Position numbers and translations under genes: made by a program | Assembly (NCBI GenBank): GCA_015491865.1 | Contig: WFVD01000015.1 | Location: 124,001 to 188,000 of the forward strand | Source of the DNA: Gammaproteobacteria bacterium | GTDB lineage: Bacteria > Pseudomonadota > Gammaproteobacteria > SZUA-140 | DNA: 64,000 nt | Direction: 5' to 3' | Part shown: positions 36,837 through 46,557 of the stretch, one piece after another | Numbering within the stretch: position 1 is the first letter of the stretch | Layout: each line of letters starts with the position of its first letter | Notes under the pieces: generated by a model | Seen by the model: only the letters and a program-made list of their open reading frames with translations | The model's database searches: none | Told to the model about the DNA's origin: nothing

Positions 36837-37736
36837 TTACCCCGTATAACCCAGGTTTTGTAGCGCACGTTCATCATCAGCCCACTTGTCCTTAACCTTT
36901 ACCCACAGTTGAAGAAAGACCTTCTGCTCAAACATCGCTTCCATCTCTATCCGTGCCTGCTTGCCGACCGCTTTTAGCATTTCACCCTTTTTGCCTATTA
37001 CGATCATCTTTTGATTCTCACGTTCTACCCAGATCAACGCATTAATATGCAGCACATTTTTTTTCAGTTTAAACTGCTCAATCTCTACCGTGATAGAATA
37101 AGGCACCTCCTGACCTAGTCGCATCATCAGTTTTTCACGCACCAGTTCGGCCGCCACAAAGCGCTCACTTTTATCGGTGACCTGGTCTTCAGGAAAAAAG
37201 GGTGGGGATGCGGGTAACAGTGCCGTCACTGTTGCTTCCAGCGACTCAACATTTTCCCCTTTACTGGCAGAAACAGGGATAACCTCTCTAAAGCTCATTT
37301 TCTTGGACAACTGCTGAATATGCGGTAGGAGCTGCGCCCTGTCCCCCAGTTTATCCAGCTTATTCAGCGCGAGAATGACCGGCGCATCTACCTGCTTTAG
37401 CTTTTCAAGAATAGCCTGGTCATCTTCCTCCCAGTGAAGTCCATCAACGACAAAGACCACCACATCAACGTCATTAATAACACTTGCCGCTGCCTTGTTC
37501 ATATAGCGGTTCATCGCTTTTTTACTACCACGATGAATACCAGGGGTATCAACATAGACAACCTGGGCATCTTCAGTTGTTTTAATACCAAGAATCTGAT
37601 GGCGTGTCGTCTGGGGCTTGCGCGTAGTGATACTGATTTTCTGGCCCAGGATCTGATTCAGCAGTGTTGATTTACCAACATTAGGACGACCCACAATCGC
37701 AACATACCCACAATGGTTTAAACTCTCACGCTTCAT
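36837..37736 (-). CDS. era: GTPase Era
   Basis: 299 residues. 16S rRNA-binding GTPase that checks 30S maturation. G1 is GRPNVGKSTLLNQILG, G3 is DTPGIH and G4 is NKLDK. The C-terminal KH domain has VIGKKGEMLKAVGKQAR. It overlaps the end of rnc by 11 bp, the canonical arrangement. Confidence 0.98.
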   Translation of the reverse strand: MKRESLNHCGYVAIVGRPNVGKSTLLNQILGQKISITTRKPQTTRHQILGIKTTEDAQVVYVDTPGIHRGSKKAMNRYMNKAAASVINDVDVVVFVVDGLHWEEDDQAILEKLKQVDAPVILALNKLDKLGDRAQLLPHIQQLSKKMSFREVIPVSASKGENVESLEATVTALLPASPPFFPEDQVTDKSERFVAAELVREKLMMRLGQEVPYSITVEIEQFKLKKNVLHINALIWVERENQKMIVIGKKGEMLKAVGKQARIEMEAMFEQKVFLQLWVKVKDKWADDERALQNLGYTG

Positions 37737-38415
37737 TTTTATTTAACAACTCTAGTGCATTCAATGCTGCATTCTGTTCCGCCTTGCGCCGGCTATCGCC
37801 AAGACCAATAACCTTATCGTCCAGCCCCTCAACAGCACAGTCAACCGTAAAGTGCTGGGAATGCCCCTCACCATCAATAGAGATGACAGTGTAATTTGGC
37901 AGCGTCAGTTTTCTTGCCTGAAGATATTCCTGCAACCGGGTTTTAGGATCTTTGAGTTCACGCTCTGCACAAACCTCTTCCAATGCCGAATCATATAACC
38001 CAAGAATAAAAGCCTTTGCAGCTTCGAAGCCACCATCCTGTAGTACGGCACCAATAATCGCTTCCAGCGTGCCGGCCAGTATCGACTCACGACGAAAGCC
38101 ACCGCTCTTCAGCTCCCCTGGCCCCAGAAGAATATATTCACCAAGGTTAAGTTCACGCGCTAACACTGCAAGGGTGCTACCTCTTACCAGAGACGCACGC
38201 AGACGGCTGAGTTTTCCTTCATCAACATTGGGAAACTGATGGTAGAGCGCTTCAGCAATAACAAAGTTAAGAATTGAATCACCCAGAAACTCAAGCCGTT
38301 CATTATTGTTACTGCCGACACTGCGATGCGTCAGTGCCATTTCCAGATAGTGGCGCTGCGTAAACGGGTAGGCAATCACCTTCTCTACTTGCTCAATTGT
38401 ATGGTTCAGTGCCAT
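37726..38415 (-). CDS. rnc: Ribonuclease III
   Basis: 229 residues. Double-strand-specific endoribonuclease. The catalytic block is NERLEFLGDSILNFVIAEAL, followed by a second acidic site and a C-terminal dsRNA-binding domain (DPKTRLQEYLQARKLTLPNY). The longest frame starts at GTG (38421). The ATG at 38415 is chosen because GGAG lies six bases upstream. The gene product likely processes the rpsO-pnp transcript in the same genome. Confidence 0.97.
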   Translation of the reverse strand: MALNHTIEQVEKVIAYPFTQRHYLEMALTHRSVGSNNNERLEFLGDSILNFVIAEALYHQFPNVDEGKLSRLRASLVRGSTLAVLARELNLGEYILLGPGELKSGGFRRESILAGTLEAIIGAVLQDGGFEAAKAFILGLYDSALEEVCAERELKDPKTRLQEYLQARKLTLPNYTVISIDGEGHSQHFTVDCAVEGLDDKVIGLGDSRRKAEQNAALNALELLNKNEA

Positions 38416-38442
38416 GAACACTCCGTTTCATTAATCACTGCG

Positions 38443-38814
38443 TTAAAGTTTTAGCTGGTCATTAAAGTAGATCACAATATCGATATTACCCACGAGCGGT
38501 TTACGTACTTCATATTTAATGTCGATCGTCATATCACCCTTGACTTTCTCAATAGTGATATTCTCTCTTGTCACATTATCAACTTCATTAATTGAAAAGC
38601 GACGCTCAAGCAATGTCTTGATCGCTGAGTTTTTCATCTCTTTAACACCGCTTTCATTACTCAGTGAATTTAGAGAAGTAGTGACATTAAAGTGCTCCAT
38701 GTAAACAGGAAAAAGCTTTAGCAGCAGTAATACTGACACTACGATTGCAGCAAGCAGAACAATAAAGCCACCGCCACTGACACCGCCCTGTTTTGCTATC
38801 ATTCTTTCCATCAC
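38443..38814 (-). CDS. DUF4845 membrane protein
   Basis: 123 residues. One N-terminal membrane helix (about 15-35, GGFIVLLAAIVVSVLLLLKLFPVYM) and an extracytoplasmic domain. DUF4845 proteins are regularly encoded between lepB and rnc in gammaproteobacteria, as here. The function is unknown. The start is ATG, with a GAGTGATGGAAAG upstream region. Confidence 0.85.
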   Translation of the reverse strand: MMERMIAKQGGVSGGGFIVLLAAIVVSVLLLLKLFPVYMEHFNVTTSLNSLSNESGVKEMKNSAIKTLLERRFSINEVDNVTRENITIEKVKGDMTIDIKYEVRKPLVGNIDIVIYFNDQLKL

Positions 38815-38832
38815 TCACTCCTTGGCCATTCA

Positions 38833-39663
38833 TTATTTAATGCTGGAGCCGATGCGCTCCCAGTTAACGCCACCAGCGGATGAATCCCAGTTTAGCCAGA
38901 TCATGAAGGCCTTTCCGACCAGGTGGTCTTCCGGCACTGTACCCCAGAAGCGGCTATCATTGCTGTTATCACGATTATCACCCATGACAAAATATTCGCC
39001 TTCTGGCACAACAAATTCACCTTCGCGTGCTCGTTGAGCAGTATCGATCAGGATCTCATGCTCCACATCACCAAGTATCTCAATACGTTGACTGGCACCG
39101 CTAGAGTTCAATCCACTACCAATACCGACATAGCGGCCTATCTCTTCCTGAGCAACAGGTTTACCATTAATATAGATCATTTTGTTAAAATAACCGATAC
39201 GGTCGCCCGGCAGACCAACAACACGCTTGATATAGTCGAGCGATGGCTCTTTAGGGTAGCGAAAAACCACCACGTCGCCCCGCTCCGGCTCACCGATATC
39301 CACTATTTTGGTACCTGCCACCGGTAGACGCACCCCATAGGTGAATTTGTTTACCAGAATAAAATCACCGACCAGTAAGGTTGGCATCATCGAACCCGAC
39401 GGGATTCTGAAGGGTTCAACCAGAAATGAACGCATCACAAATACGATGAGAATAATGGGAAAAAATGACTTTGCATATTCGACGTAAGTGGGTTCTTTAA
39501 ACGTCCTGGCCAGCTTTTCATCATCGATCGGGGGCTTCATCGAGGCACGCGCACGCTTCTTTGCCTCTTCTCTTTTGGGCGCCCACTTCCAGTGGTCTAA
39601 TCCCCAGATGATGCCGCTCACCACTAGCAGTAGCAACATAAAACCTTGAAAATCAAAAGTCAT
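38833..39663 (-). CDS. lepB: Signal peptidase I
   Basis: 276 residues. Cleaves signal peptides of Sec substrates. It has two N-terminal helices and the catalytic serine block PSGSMMPTLLVGDFILVNKF. The Lys block is YIKRVVGLPGDRI and the structural block GDNRDNSNDSRFWG. It follows lepA by 2 bp. Confidence 0.98.
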   Translation of the reverse strand: MTFDFQGFMLLLLVVSGIIWGLDHWKWAPKREEAKKRARASMKPPIDDEKLARTFKEPTYVEYAKSFFPIILIVFVMRSFLVEPFRIPSGSMMPTLLVGDFILVNKFTYGVRLPVAGTKIVDIGEPERGDVVVFRYPKEPSLDYIKRVVGLPGDRIGYFNKMIYINGKPVAQEEIGRYVGIGSGLNSSGASQRIEILGDVEHEILIDTAQRAREGEFVVPEGEYFVMGDNRDNSNDSRFWGTVPEDHLVGKAFMIWLNWDSSAGGVNWERIGSSIK

Positions 39664-39665
39664 CG

Positions 39666-41456
39666 CTATTTACCTGTCTTTAATACAGCAAGGAAGGCGT
39701 CTTGCGGGATCTCGACCGAGCCAACCTGCTTCATCCGTTTCTTACCCGCTTTCTGTTTTTCCAGCAGTTTACGTTTACGACTGACATCACCACCATAACA
39801 TTTTGCAGTGACATTTTTACGCAGTGCCTTGACTGTTTCACGTGCAATCACATGAGCACCAATCGCCGCCTGGATAGCAACATCAAACATCTGACGAGGA
39901 ATCAGGCCACGCATCCGCTCCGCCAGCTCCCGACCGCGAAACTGTGCACGGTCCCGATGGATAATCAGCGACAGCGCATCAACGCGTTCACCATTGATCA
40001 GAATATCAAGCTTAACCAGGTCCGCCGCCTGAAAACGGAGGAACGAATAGTCGAGTGATGCGTAACCCCGGCTCACCGATTTAAGCCGGTCATAGAAATC
40101 CATCACCACTTCACTCATCGGCAGCTCGTAGCTGACAGCGACCTGATTGCCATGATAATGCATCTTCTTCTGCACTCCCCGTTTTTCGATACAGAGATTA
40201 ATCACCGCCCCCAGGTGTGTCTGCGGTACAAGAATATCGGCTTGAATGATCGGCTCACGGAACTCTTCAATCATCCCCGGGTCAGGAATGCGAGAGGGGT
40301 TATCAACCTTCAACACCTCACCCTTGGTGGTCAGTATTTCATAAATCACCGTCGGTGCCGTGGTGATCAATGAGAGGTTATACTCGCGCTCCAGCCTCTC
40401 CTGAATGATCTCCATATGTAACATACCAAGAAAGCCACAGCGGAAACCAAAACCGAGCGCCTGTGAAGACTCTGGCTCATAAAACAGTGATGCATCATTT
40501 AGACACAGCTTGGCCAGTGCATCACGGAAATCTTCATAATCCTCGGCGTTAATCGGAAACAGGCCCGCAAATACCTGAGGTTTCGCCTCCTGAAAATCTG
40601 GTAGTGCAGCCTCAGCGGGATTAGCGGTTAAAGTGAGCGTATCGCCTACAGGCGCGCCATTAATCTCCTTGATACCTGCAATGACATAACCGACTTCGCC
40701 CGCCGCTAGCGATGCCAGATCATTCGCCTTGGGGGTATAGATGCCGACACGATCGATCTGATGGCTCTTACCCGTTGACATCACCGTCACCTTATCTTTG
40801 ACCGCGATCGTTCCCTGAACAATACGGACCAGTGATACCACGCCAAGAAAATTATCGAACCAGGAGTCGATGATCAGCGCCTGCAGTGGTGCCTTAGGGT
40901 CACCCACCGGTGGGGGTACCCGCGCGACGATATCTTCCAGCAGCGCATCCACTCCCAGCCCAGTCTTGGCGCTGACACGGATGGCCTCTTCCGCCTCTAC
41001 CCCGACAATCTCTTCGATCTCCTGAATGACGCGATCCGGGTCCGCTGTTGGCAGGTCGATTTTGTTCAACACTGGCACCACTTCGAGCCCCTGTTCTATC
41101 GCGGTATAACAGGTCGCGACCGTCTGTGCCTCAACCCCCTGAGAGGCGTCCACCACTAGCAGCGCTCCTTCACAGGCAGCCAGTGAACGAGACACCTCGT
41201 AGGCAAAATCGACATGCCCGGGCGTGTCGATAAAATTGAGCTGGTAGCGCTCGCCATCACTGGCAACATATTCCAGTGTGACACTCTGCGCCTTGATGGT
41301 GATACCGCGTTCGCGTTCGATATCCATTGAATCGAGCACCTGAGCAGACATTTCACGCTCACTCAGGCCGCCGCAAACCTGAATCAGCCGGTCTGATAGC
41401 GTTGATTTTCCGTGGTCGATATGGGCAATGATTGAGAAATTACGTATGTGCTTCAT
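39666..41456 (-). CDS. lepA: Elongation factor 4 (LepA)
   Basis: 596 residues, normal length. GTPase back-translocase/ribosome factor. G1 is [11 protein letters not shown]3 DTPGHVDF and G4 NKIDLP; the LepA-specific C-terminus ends in [18 protein letters not shown]. It is in an operon with lepB, separated from mucD by a strong terminator. Confidence 0.99.
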   Translation of the reverse strand: MKHIRNFSIIAHIDHGKSTLSDRLIQVCGGLSEREMSAQVLDSMDIERERGITIKAQSVTLEYVASDGERYQLNFIDTPGHVDFAYEVSRSLAACEGALLVVDASQGVEAQTVATCYTAIEQGLEVVPVLNKIDLPTADPDRVIQEIEEIVGVEAEEAIRVSAKTGLGVDALLEDIVARVPPPVGDPKAPLQALIIDSWFDNFLGVVSLVRIVQGTIAVKDKVTVMSTGKSHQIDRVGIYTPKANDLASLAAGEVGYVIAGIKEINGAPVGDTLTLTANPAEAALPDFQEAKPQVFAGLFPINAEDYEDFRDALAKLCLNDASLFYEPESSQALGFGFRCGFLGMLHMEIIQERLEREYNLSLITTAPTVIYEILTTKGEVLKVDNPSRIPDPGMIEEFREPIIQADILVPQTHLGAVINLCIEKRGVQKKMHYHGNQVAVSYELPMSEVVMDFYDRLKSVSRGYASLDYSFLRFQAADLVKLDILINGERVDALSLIIHRDRAQFRGRELAERMRGLIPRQMFDVAIQAAIGAHVIARETVKALRKNVTAKCYGGDVSRKRKLLEKQKAGKKRMKQVGSVEIPQDAFLAVLKTGK

Positions 41457-41499
41457 TATGTAGGCAAACTCAGAACGGGAATGACCCCGGAAATTCCAA

Positions 41500-41538
41500 A
41501 AAAGAAGGGGGAATTCTAAACGATTCCCCCCCTTCTTG
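41500..41538 (-). terminator. Terminator after mucD
   Basis: Stem AAGAAGGGGGAATT / AATCCCCCC-type arm (ATTCCCCCCCTTCTT) with a short loop. In the minus direction it is followed by TTTTTTGG. It separates the sigma-E block from lepA, although lepA's own promoter is not obvious in the short remaining gap. Confidence 0.8.
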
Positions 41539-41589
41539 TATCATTTCCGTGCGAAAAAACGGAAAAACCGGCTTTCTTGCCGTTATCAG

Positions 41590-43050
41590 CTACTCATCGT
41601 CCATAATCTTCAGCGCAAGAAAGACCGGGCCGCTGCTTCGCTGCACCAGCACGGGCACAGAACGTCCCGTTTTCAACTCCTCAACGATCGCCTTGAATCT
41701 CTTTACGCCATCGATATCCCGATTATTCAGCATCACGATGATATCACCCTTGCGTATGCCGGCATGTGCAGCGGCACCGCGGCCAACCGAATCGACATAG
41801 ACACCCGACTTGCCTTCCTCAAGAATCGCCTTCTGCTCATCTTCCAGCGCTGAAACGATCACTGCCAGGCGTTCAATTTCAACCTCTTTATCCTCCGCTT
41901 TCTTTGAAGCCGAAACCTTTAAATCGTCATCCAGCGGTAATTCACCAATCTTAACCTCAAGGGTGATCGCTTTACCCTCGCGAATAACCTGGGTCTTAAC
42001 CTTTTCGCCTACGCGGGTACTTCCGACCATGGGTGGTAAAGCGGAAGAGCTGACGACCTCCTCGCCATTGAAAGCCACCACAACATCACCCACTTTGATG
42101 CCGGCAGCTTCAGCAGGGCTTTCAGGGATCACTTTTGCCACCAGGGCGCCGATCGGTTTCTCCATTTCAAATGATTCAGCCAGCTCACGAGTCACATCCT
42201 GAATCAGGATGCCAAACCAGCCGCGTGTCACATGGCCACTCTCTTTCAGCTGCTCAACGACATTCATCGCCATATCCATCGGAATCGCAAAAGAGAGGCC
42301 CATAAAGCCACCCGTGCGACTATAAATCTGAGAGTTTATCCCCACCACCTCACCCTCTAAATTGAACAGTGGGCCGCCCGAATTACCGGGGTTGATCGCC
42401 ACATCGGTCTGGATAAAGGGAACATAATTTTCATTGGGTAAACTGCGCCCTTTGGCGCTCACGATCCCGGCGGTCACCGTATGATCGAAACCAAATGGCG
42501 AGCCGATGGCCAGCACCCACTCACCCACTTTCAGCGCATTCGATTGACCAATTTTTACAATCGGTAGATCATCGGCGTCGATCTTTAACAGCGCCACATC
42601 GCTGCGCTTGTCCATGCCAATCACCTCCGCCAAAAATTCGCGTCGGTCGCTCAAACGAACAATAATTTCATCCGCCCCTTTAATCACATGATTATTGGTC
42701 AGCACATAACCATCTTCAGAAATAATAAAACCCGAGCCAAGTGATTTAGCGTCAAAGAGATCGGGGCGACCATGACCACCACCCTCTTTATCACCAAAGA
42801 AACGTTTTAGAAAATCATCAAAAGGGGCGCCCGGTGGAATGCCCCGCGGCCGCTCCAGCCGTTCACTTTGGTTCACCTTCTGGGAGGTGCTAATGTTGAC
42901 GACTGCTGCACTATGGGTCTCGACCAGCGCGGTAAAGTCAGGCAGTCCTAACGCATTTTTTGCTGCCCAGCTACTGTTGATCGTTGCGACAAACAACATG
43001 AGTGTAAATGCAATAAAGGAAGCCCCCTTTATCGTCATTGCGTTTCTCAT
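41590..43050 (-). CDS. mucD: Periplasmic serine protease MucD/DegQ
   Basis: 486 residues after start correction. A signal peptide (about 1-30) is followed by a trypsin-like domain with His121 (TNNHVIKGADEI), Asp151 (RSDVALLKID) and Ser224 (NPGNSGGPLFN), and two PDZ domains (about 290-390 and 400-480). It removes misfolded periplasmic proteins. The longest frame would begin at 43227, but that extension runs into rseC. The ATG at 43050 has GGGAGATG just upstream and gives a clean signal peptide. It is the fifth gene of rpoE-rseA-rseB-rseC-mucD and so probably sigma-E controlled. Confidence 0.95.
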   Translation of the reverse strand: MRNAMTIKGASFIAFTLMLFVATINSSWAAKNALGLPDFTALVETHSAAVVNISTSQKVNQSERLERPRGIPPGAPFDDFLKRFFGDKEGGGHGRPDLFDAKSLGSGFIISEDGYVLTNNHVIKGADEIIVRLSDRREFLAEVIGMDKRSDVALLKIDADDLPIVKIGQSNALKVGEWVLAIGSPFGFDHTVTAGIVSAKGRSLPNENYVPFIQTDVAINPGNSGGPLFNLEGEVVGINSQIYSRTGGFMGLSFAIPMDMAMNVVEQLKESGHVTRGWFGILIQDVTRELAESFEMEKPIGALVAKVIPESPAEAAGIKVGDVVVAFNGEEVVSSSALPPMVGSTRVGEKVKTQVIREGKAITLEVKIGELPLDDDLKVSASKKAEDKEVEIERLAVIVSALEDEQKAILEEGKSGVYVDSVGRGAAAHAGIRKGDIIVMLNNRDIDGVKRFKAIVEELKTGRSVPVLVQRSSGPVFLALKIMDDE

Positions 43051-43078
43051 AACATCTCCCTTGCTTTTGACTATTTTA

Positions 43079-43579
43079 TTACTCCTGCCCTTTAAGGGCG
43101 GAATTATGTTTAAACTCAACTCGAGCCTCATTGGGTGCGCTGCGCAATATTTCAGGCTGACAGAGATTTCGCCGACGCAGCTTTTGTGTATATCGGCGTA
43201 ACCAGGCGAAGCCAACAAAAAGGCCAACAGCAGCGCCGAGAATGGTTGTCCCCTCGGATGCCGTGCCCCACCAGCGAACAGCCATCATTTCACCGATACC
43301 AGCGCAAAGCAACATCAATAAAAGTGGGACAATATAAACGGCAAAAGAACTTTTTAACAGCCAGCGTTCATCGATACCGATCACAACCTGCTGATCGACC
43401 CTGGCATCGATATGGTTGATCGCCCGGAGTTGAACCGCTGCACGCCCCAGCGCTTTGCTGACCACTGCGGTGCCGCAACCTTTATTGAGCGAACAGGATT
43501 CACAGGTCGATTTACGCTGCGTCTCAACCCGCGCATATTCACCTTCGATCGCAACCACACGTGCCGTCTCTTCTATCAT
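43079..43579 (-). CDS. rseC: SoxR-reducing/sigma-E regulatory protein RseC
   Basis: 166 residues. It begins MIEETARVVAIEGEYARVET, followed by a cysteine cluster CESCSLNKGCG that probably binds a metal or Fe-S centre. Two membrane helices follow (about 78-105 and 113-128). The annotation is rseC by context and fold. The longest frame starts at 43633 and overlaps rseB; the ATG at 43579 is used, which matches the family start. Confidence 0.9.
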   Translation of the reverse strand: MIEETARVVAIEGEYARVETQRKSTCESCSLNKGCGTAVVSKALGRAAVQLRAINHIDARVDQQVVIGIDERWLLKSSFAVYIVPLLLMLLCAGIGEMMAVRWWGTASEGTTILGAAVGLFVGFAWLRRYTQKLRRRNLCQPEILRSAPNEARVEFKHNSALKGQE

Positions 43580-43589
43580 GAAAATAAGT

Positions 43590-44588
43590 TCAATGGGTAA
43601 CCATAACAGGGGTGTGGTGAACTGACTGGCCAATCAGTTCTAACGTCGTCAGCGGCACTTCACCCATAACGACAAGCTGGTAATCATCAATGGCAGCAAG
43701 GTAGGCGTTCATCACCCCACGCTGAGAGACGCCATTAAAAGCGCCACTCTCTTCCATTTTCTCGATAAATACTGACACAGCCGCCAGCCCATCTGAAAAC
43801 ACGATATGTTCATAGGCAGCCTGCTGCGCATTCAACAGGCGCTGGTAGCTCACCAGTTTAAAACCATCAGGAATATATTTGACTACCCAGTTATTCGCCT
43901 CATCATGACCCGTTACGGGCTTCGATGAGAGGCCCGTCTGAGTCTTGTCGATAACGTTGTCAGCCAGCATCTGACGCACATCGACAGGGAGAGTATTATT
44001 AAAAATGTCAATCTCTGAGTAGATCATCTGTTCCAGCACCTCACCGCTCGCGCTCAGGTGAGCGGACTTCAGTAACAGACCGCTCTGCTGATCGATCCAG
44101 AGATGATAACCATATCGAAACTCATCACGCGGGATGATCGCTATTTTCTGACTCATTCTGCCAGCTACGCGTGACACCTCAGCAAGTGATAGCTGATAAT
44201 ATCGACCGATCTCTCCCAGACGTGCATGCAGCACCTTTTCGCCCTCGCTCATTCGCTCTCCGTTACCGGAGACAAGCGATATATCACTGCTAGCAAGCTG
44301 GCATCTCACATGGTCAGGGTTTCGCGCTACCTCTCCCGCGCTTCCACTGAGTGAGCTTAGCTGTTCAAACATACCCTGCTCTCCCTTGGCCCGCACAATC
44401 TTCATCGCCACCATTTCATCTCTATAACGATAAACAAAGGCACCTCGATAGCTAACCGTATGCTCAGCCTTAACCATTTTCTGTAACCACGCCTTCACCA
44501 GTACAGACTCATCTGCGGCATAGCTGATCCCCATCGGGATCGAAAACAGAAGCAATAATGCAGAAAAACGGTACGGTGCGTGCTGCAT
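43590..44588 (-). CDS. rseB: Sigma-E regulatory protein RseB (MucB)
   Basis: About 332 residues. Periplasmic protein that protects RseA from cleavage and senses lipopolysaccharide/lipoprotein stress. It has a signal peptide ending near GISYA and the RseB core (VSYRGAFVYRYRDEMVAMKI, HLWIDQQSGLLLKSAHLSASG, GFKLVSYQR). The longest frame starts at a TTG (44609). The ATG at 44588 is preferred. Confidence 0.94.
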   Translation of the reverse strand: MQHAPYRFSALLLLFSIPMGISYAADESVLVKAWLQKMVKAEHTVSYRGAFVYRYRDEMVAMKIVRAKGEQGMFEQLSSLSGSAGEVARNPDHVRCQLASSDISLVSGNGERMSEGEKVLHARLGEIGRYYQLSLAEVSRVAGRMSQKIAIIPRDEFRYGYHLWIDQQSGLLLKSAHLSASGEVLEQMIYSEIDIFNNTLPVDVRQMLADNVIDKTQTGLSSKPVTGHDEANNWVVKYIPDGFKLVSYQRLLNAQQAAYEHIVFSDGLAAVSVFIEKMEESGAFNGVSQRGVMNAYLAAIDDYQLVVMGEVPLTTLELIGQSVHHTPVMVTH

Positions 44589-44653
44589 AGGTCTCAGGAA
44601 AGTGTGCAATTAGATTTCATTAAGATAAAACTTCCGCACAGATGGTTGAATGT

Positions 44654-45346
44654 TTACTGCGTACTCTCGTATCCAACCAGGCGCGCATACGGCAGCATCG
44701 CCCCCTGGGCAGGCATCGCAACCGAATGCTCATTGTGGTTGACGATATAACGATAGAGCTTTTCGTCAGGGATAGGGGAAAGTGGATAGCGGTGCTGTAC
44801 CGGCTCCTGCTTCACCTCATGACTCCATGATATCTCACTGAGCAGCGGTACATTGGTGATCTGGGGCTGCTGTGAGACAAACATCTGAGCTGCCGGCTGA
44901 GCCGACTGATTTTGCTGGTTCAACTGGAATAGACCTGTCATTGCAACAGCACTGATAGAGGCAGCAATCGCATAGCCTAACACAGGACTCTTAACCTGAC
45001 TCACTGCCGGCACAGTATTGGTCACTACCACGCTCTCATCACTTGCCGACTGAGATAGCGGCTCATTTTGATGGGTAGCTTCGCTCGCAATCGCGGCACT
45101 GATTCTGGTTGATAAATCTGGGTAGATTGTATCTGGGAGGTTTTTGCGCATCGCCTCACCAATCAGGTGGTACTGATCCCAGCTCGCTGCGCCGTTTCCG
45201 TTGCCTATCTCAGCGATCATCTCTGCATACTCCTGATTGCTGAGCTCGCCATCAACCATCGATGAAACTCTTTCGTGAAGGCTATTCACTACTGCATCCT
45301 GGGTAATATCAGGGGTGATATCTGAAGGAATATCTATTTTCGACAT
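44654..45346 (-). CDS. rseA: Anti-sigma-E factor RseA (MucA)
   Basis: About 230 residues. The N-terminal sigma-binding domain (VSSMVDGELSNQEYAEMI, SWDQYHLIGEAMRKNLPD) is followed by one membrane helix (about 125-143, GYAIAASISAVAMTGLFQL) and a Gln-rich periplasmic domain. The protein is degraded by regulated proteolysis to free RpoE. The longest frame begins at GTG (45355). The ATG at 45346 has AGGTG seven bases upstream. Confidence 0.94.
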   Translation of the reverse strand: MSKIDIPSDITPDITQDAVVNSLHERVSSMVDGELSNQEYAEMIAEIGNGNGAASWDQYHLIGEAMRKNLPDTIYPDLSTRISAAIASEATHQNEPLSQSASDESVVVTNTVPAVSQVKSPVLGYAIAASISAVAMTGLFQLNQQNQSAQPAAQMFVSQQPQITNVPLLSEISWSHEVKQEPVQHRYPLSPIPDEKLYRYIVNHNEHSVAMPAQGAMLPYARLVGYESTQ

Positions 45347-45381
45347 AATTAACACCTAAAATCCAAATCTAGCCACTACTT

Positions 45382-45957
45382 TTAATTCACCAGCGCTTTC
45401 AATTTAGCCTGTATCGTTTCGCGTGCCCTGAAAATCCGCGACCGTACCGTTCCCACAGGACACCCCATCGCCTCCGCGATCTCATCATAGCTTAACCCTT
45501 CCAGCTCTCGCAGTGTGATCGCGATCCGTAAATCCTCTGGCAGACTATCGATCGACTCGGCCACCACTCGCTCAATTTCATCTTTAAGCAGCAATCGCTC
45601 AGGCGTTGCGTACTCCTTAAGCGCTGCACTGCTATCAAGTTGCTCTGCATCACTCACATCCATATCGATACCAGGTGGTTTACGCCCTTGCGAAACCAGA
45701 TGGTTTTTTGCCGTATTGATCGCAATGCGATACAACCACGTATAAAAGGCACTCTCCCCACGGAAATTGGGGATCGCCCGATAGGCTTTAATAAAAGCCT
45801 CCTGGGTCACATCGAGCACGTCACCAGAATCATTTAGAAAGCGAGATACCAGTTTGACAATGCGATGCTGATATTTCTTAACGAGAATATCAAAGGCCTG
45901 CTTATCGCCACGCTGGACACGTTCAACCAGATACTGGTCCGTTTTACTATCGCCCAT
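45382..45957 (-). CDS. rpoE: RNA polymerase sigma-E factor (RpoE/AlgU)
   Basis: 191 residues. Extracytoplasmic-function sigma factor. Region 2 is HRIVKLVSRFLNDSGDVLDV with AFIKAYRAIPNFRGESAFYTWLYRIA, and region 4 is LPEDLRIAITLRELEGLSYDEIA. Length and gene order match AlgU/RpoE. It is the first gene of the rseA-rseB-rseC-mucD block, and a sigma-E-like promoter lies upstream, so it probably activates itself. Confidence 0.98.
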   Translation of the reverse strand: MGDSKTDQYLVERVQRGDKQAFDILVKKYQHRIVKLVSRFLNDSGDVLDVTQEAFIKAYRAIPNFRGESAFYTWLYRIAINTAKNHLVSQGRKPPGIDMDVSDAEQLDSSAALKEYATPERLLLKDEIERVVAESIDSLPEDLRIAITLRELEGLSYDEIAEAMGCPVGTVRSRIFRARETIQAKLKALVN

Positions 45958-46008
45958 GCGGGCAAACCCCTACAACAATAAAGGTTTGACGGCGTTCGCT
46001 AATCTTCA

Positions 46009-46035
46009 TACGACAACTTGGATATTGTTTAGTTC
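46009..46035 (-). promoter_or_regulatory. Candidate sigma-E autoregulatory promoter of rpoE
   Basis: Minus strand: GAACTA (46035-46030), 16-bp spacer, TCGTA (46013-46009), about 50 bp before the rpoE start. The first element fits the GAACTT -35 of sigma-E well. The second is only a partial match to the TCTGA/TCnAA -10. The position agrees with the autoregulation usual for rpoE. Confidence 0.4.
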
Positions 46036-46084
46036 AGAATTAAATGAAAGAATTATCTGGTATTTCTACTACTTTCACAGTATC

Positions 46085-46108
46085 AGCCATAGTAATGTAT
46101 CTATGGCT
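46085..46108. other. Hairpin in the rpoE upstream region
   Basis: A perfect 8-bp inverted repeat AGCCATAG / CTATGGCT with an 8-nt loop lies 128 bp upstream of rpoE in otherwise AT-rich DNA. No T-run follows it. It could be a factor-binding site or a structural remnant. The rest of 45958-46290 shows no gene I can support. Confidence 0.35.
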
Positions 46109-46290
46109 ACCATTCCAGCAGCGCACAACCCCCTAAATATACCTGACTACAACCCTCAAGAATACCCCTTCATCCATTTGCATCAACATCTCGGCGATAC
46201 TAGCCAGACAGCCTCCGACCCCTTAGCCACACCATTAACGGAGCAGTAGCACAGTGCGCTAAACTCAAGCATACTGACGCTGCGGACACT

Positions 46291-46544
46291 ATCTCTAATT
46301 TCTATGAACGCTTGGTGATTGATCATATAAACAGGAAGTGTAAAGCGCGTGACCTTAAACTGGATGCAGGTGCCAAACAGGACATCGCCTGTCTCGCACT
46401 CAACCAGTTACCCCCCCCAATTATGTTCGCCATAGTATTGATACCATCTTCTTTATTCCAGATGATGAGCGCACCCAGATCGATAATAATGTCGATAAAG
46501 CGGTGAGCAAAGCCATTGATAAAGTCAGCCGCAATCCCCGTTGA
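46291..46544 (+). pseudogene. ComFB-like gene broken at a poly-C tract
   Basis: Translating from 46291 gives a coherent start, ISNFYERLVIDHINRK, then DAGAKQDIACLALNQLPP. The frame is then lost at CCCCCCCC (46431-46438). In another frame the next codons continue the same family pattern (NYVRHSIDTIFFIPDDER, then VDKAVSKAIDKVSRNPR) to TGA at 46544. Joined, they match the ComFB family, whose members bind c-di-GMP in some bacteria. One base more or two fewer at the C-run restores one frame. No ATG with a good ribosome-binding site starts it (TTG 46312 or GTG 46315 possible). It is a decayed, phase-variable or mis-sequenced gene. Confidence 0.6.
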
Positions 46545-46557
46545 CAACATCCAGTCA

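Noticed and set aside
45956-46249. 97-codon plus-strand frame upstream of rpoE
   Set aside because: It overlaps the rpoE start and the sigma-E-like promoter, shows no family pattern, and lies in a different frame from the ComFB-like remnant.
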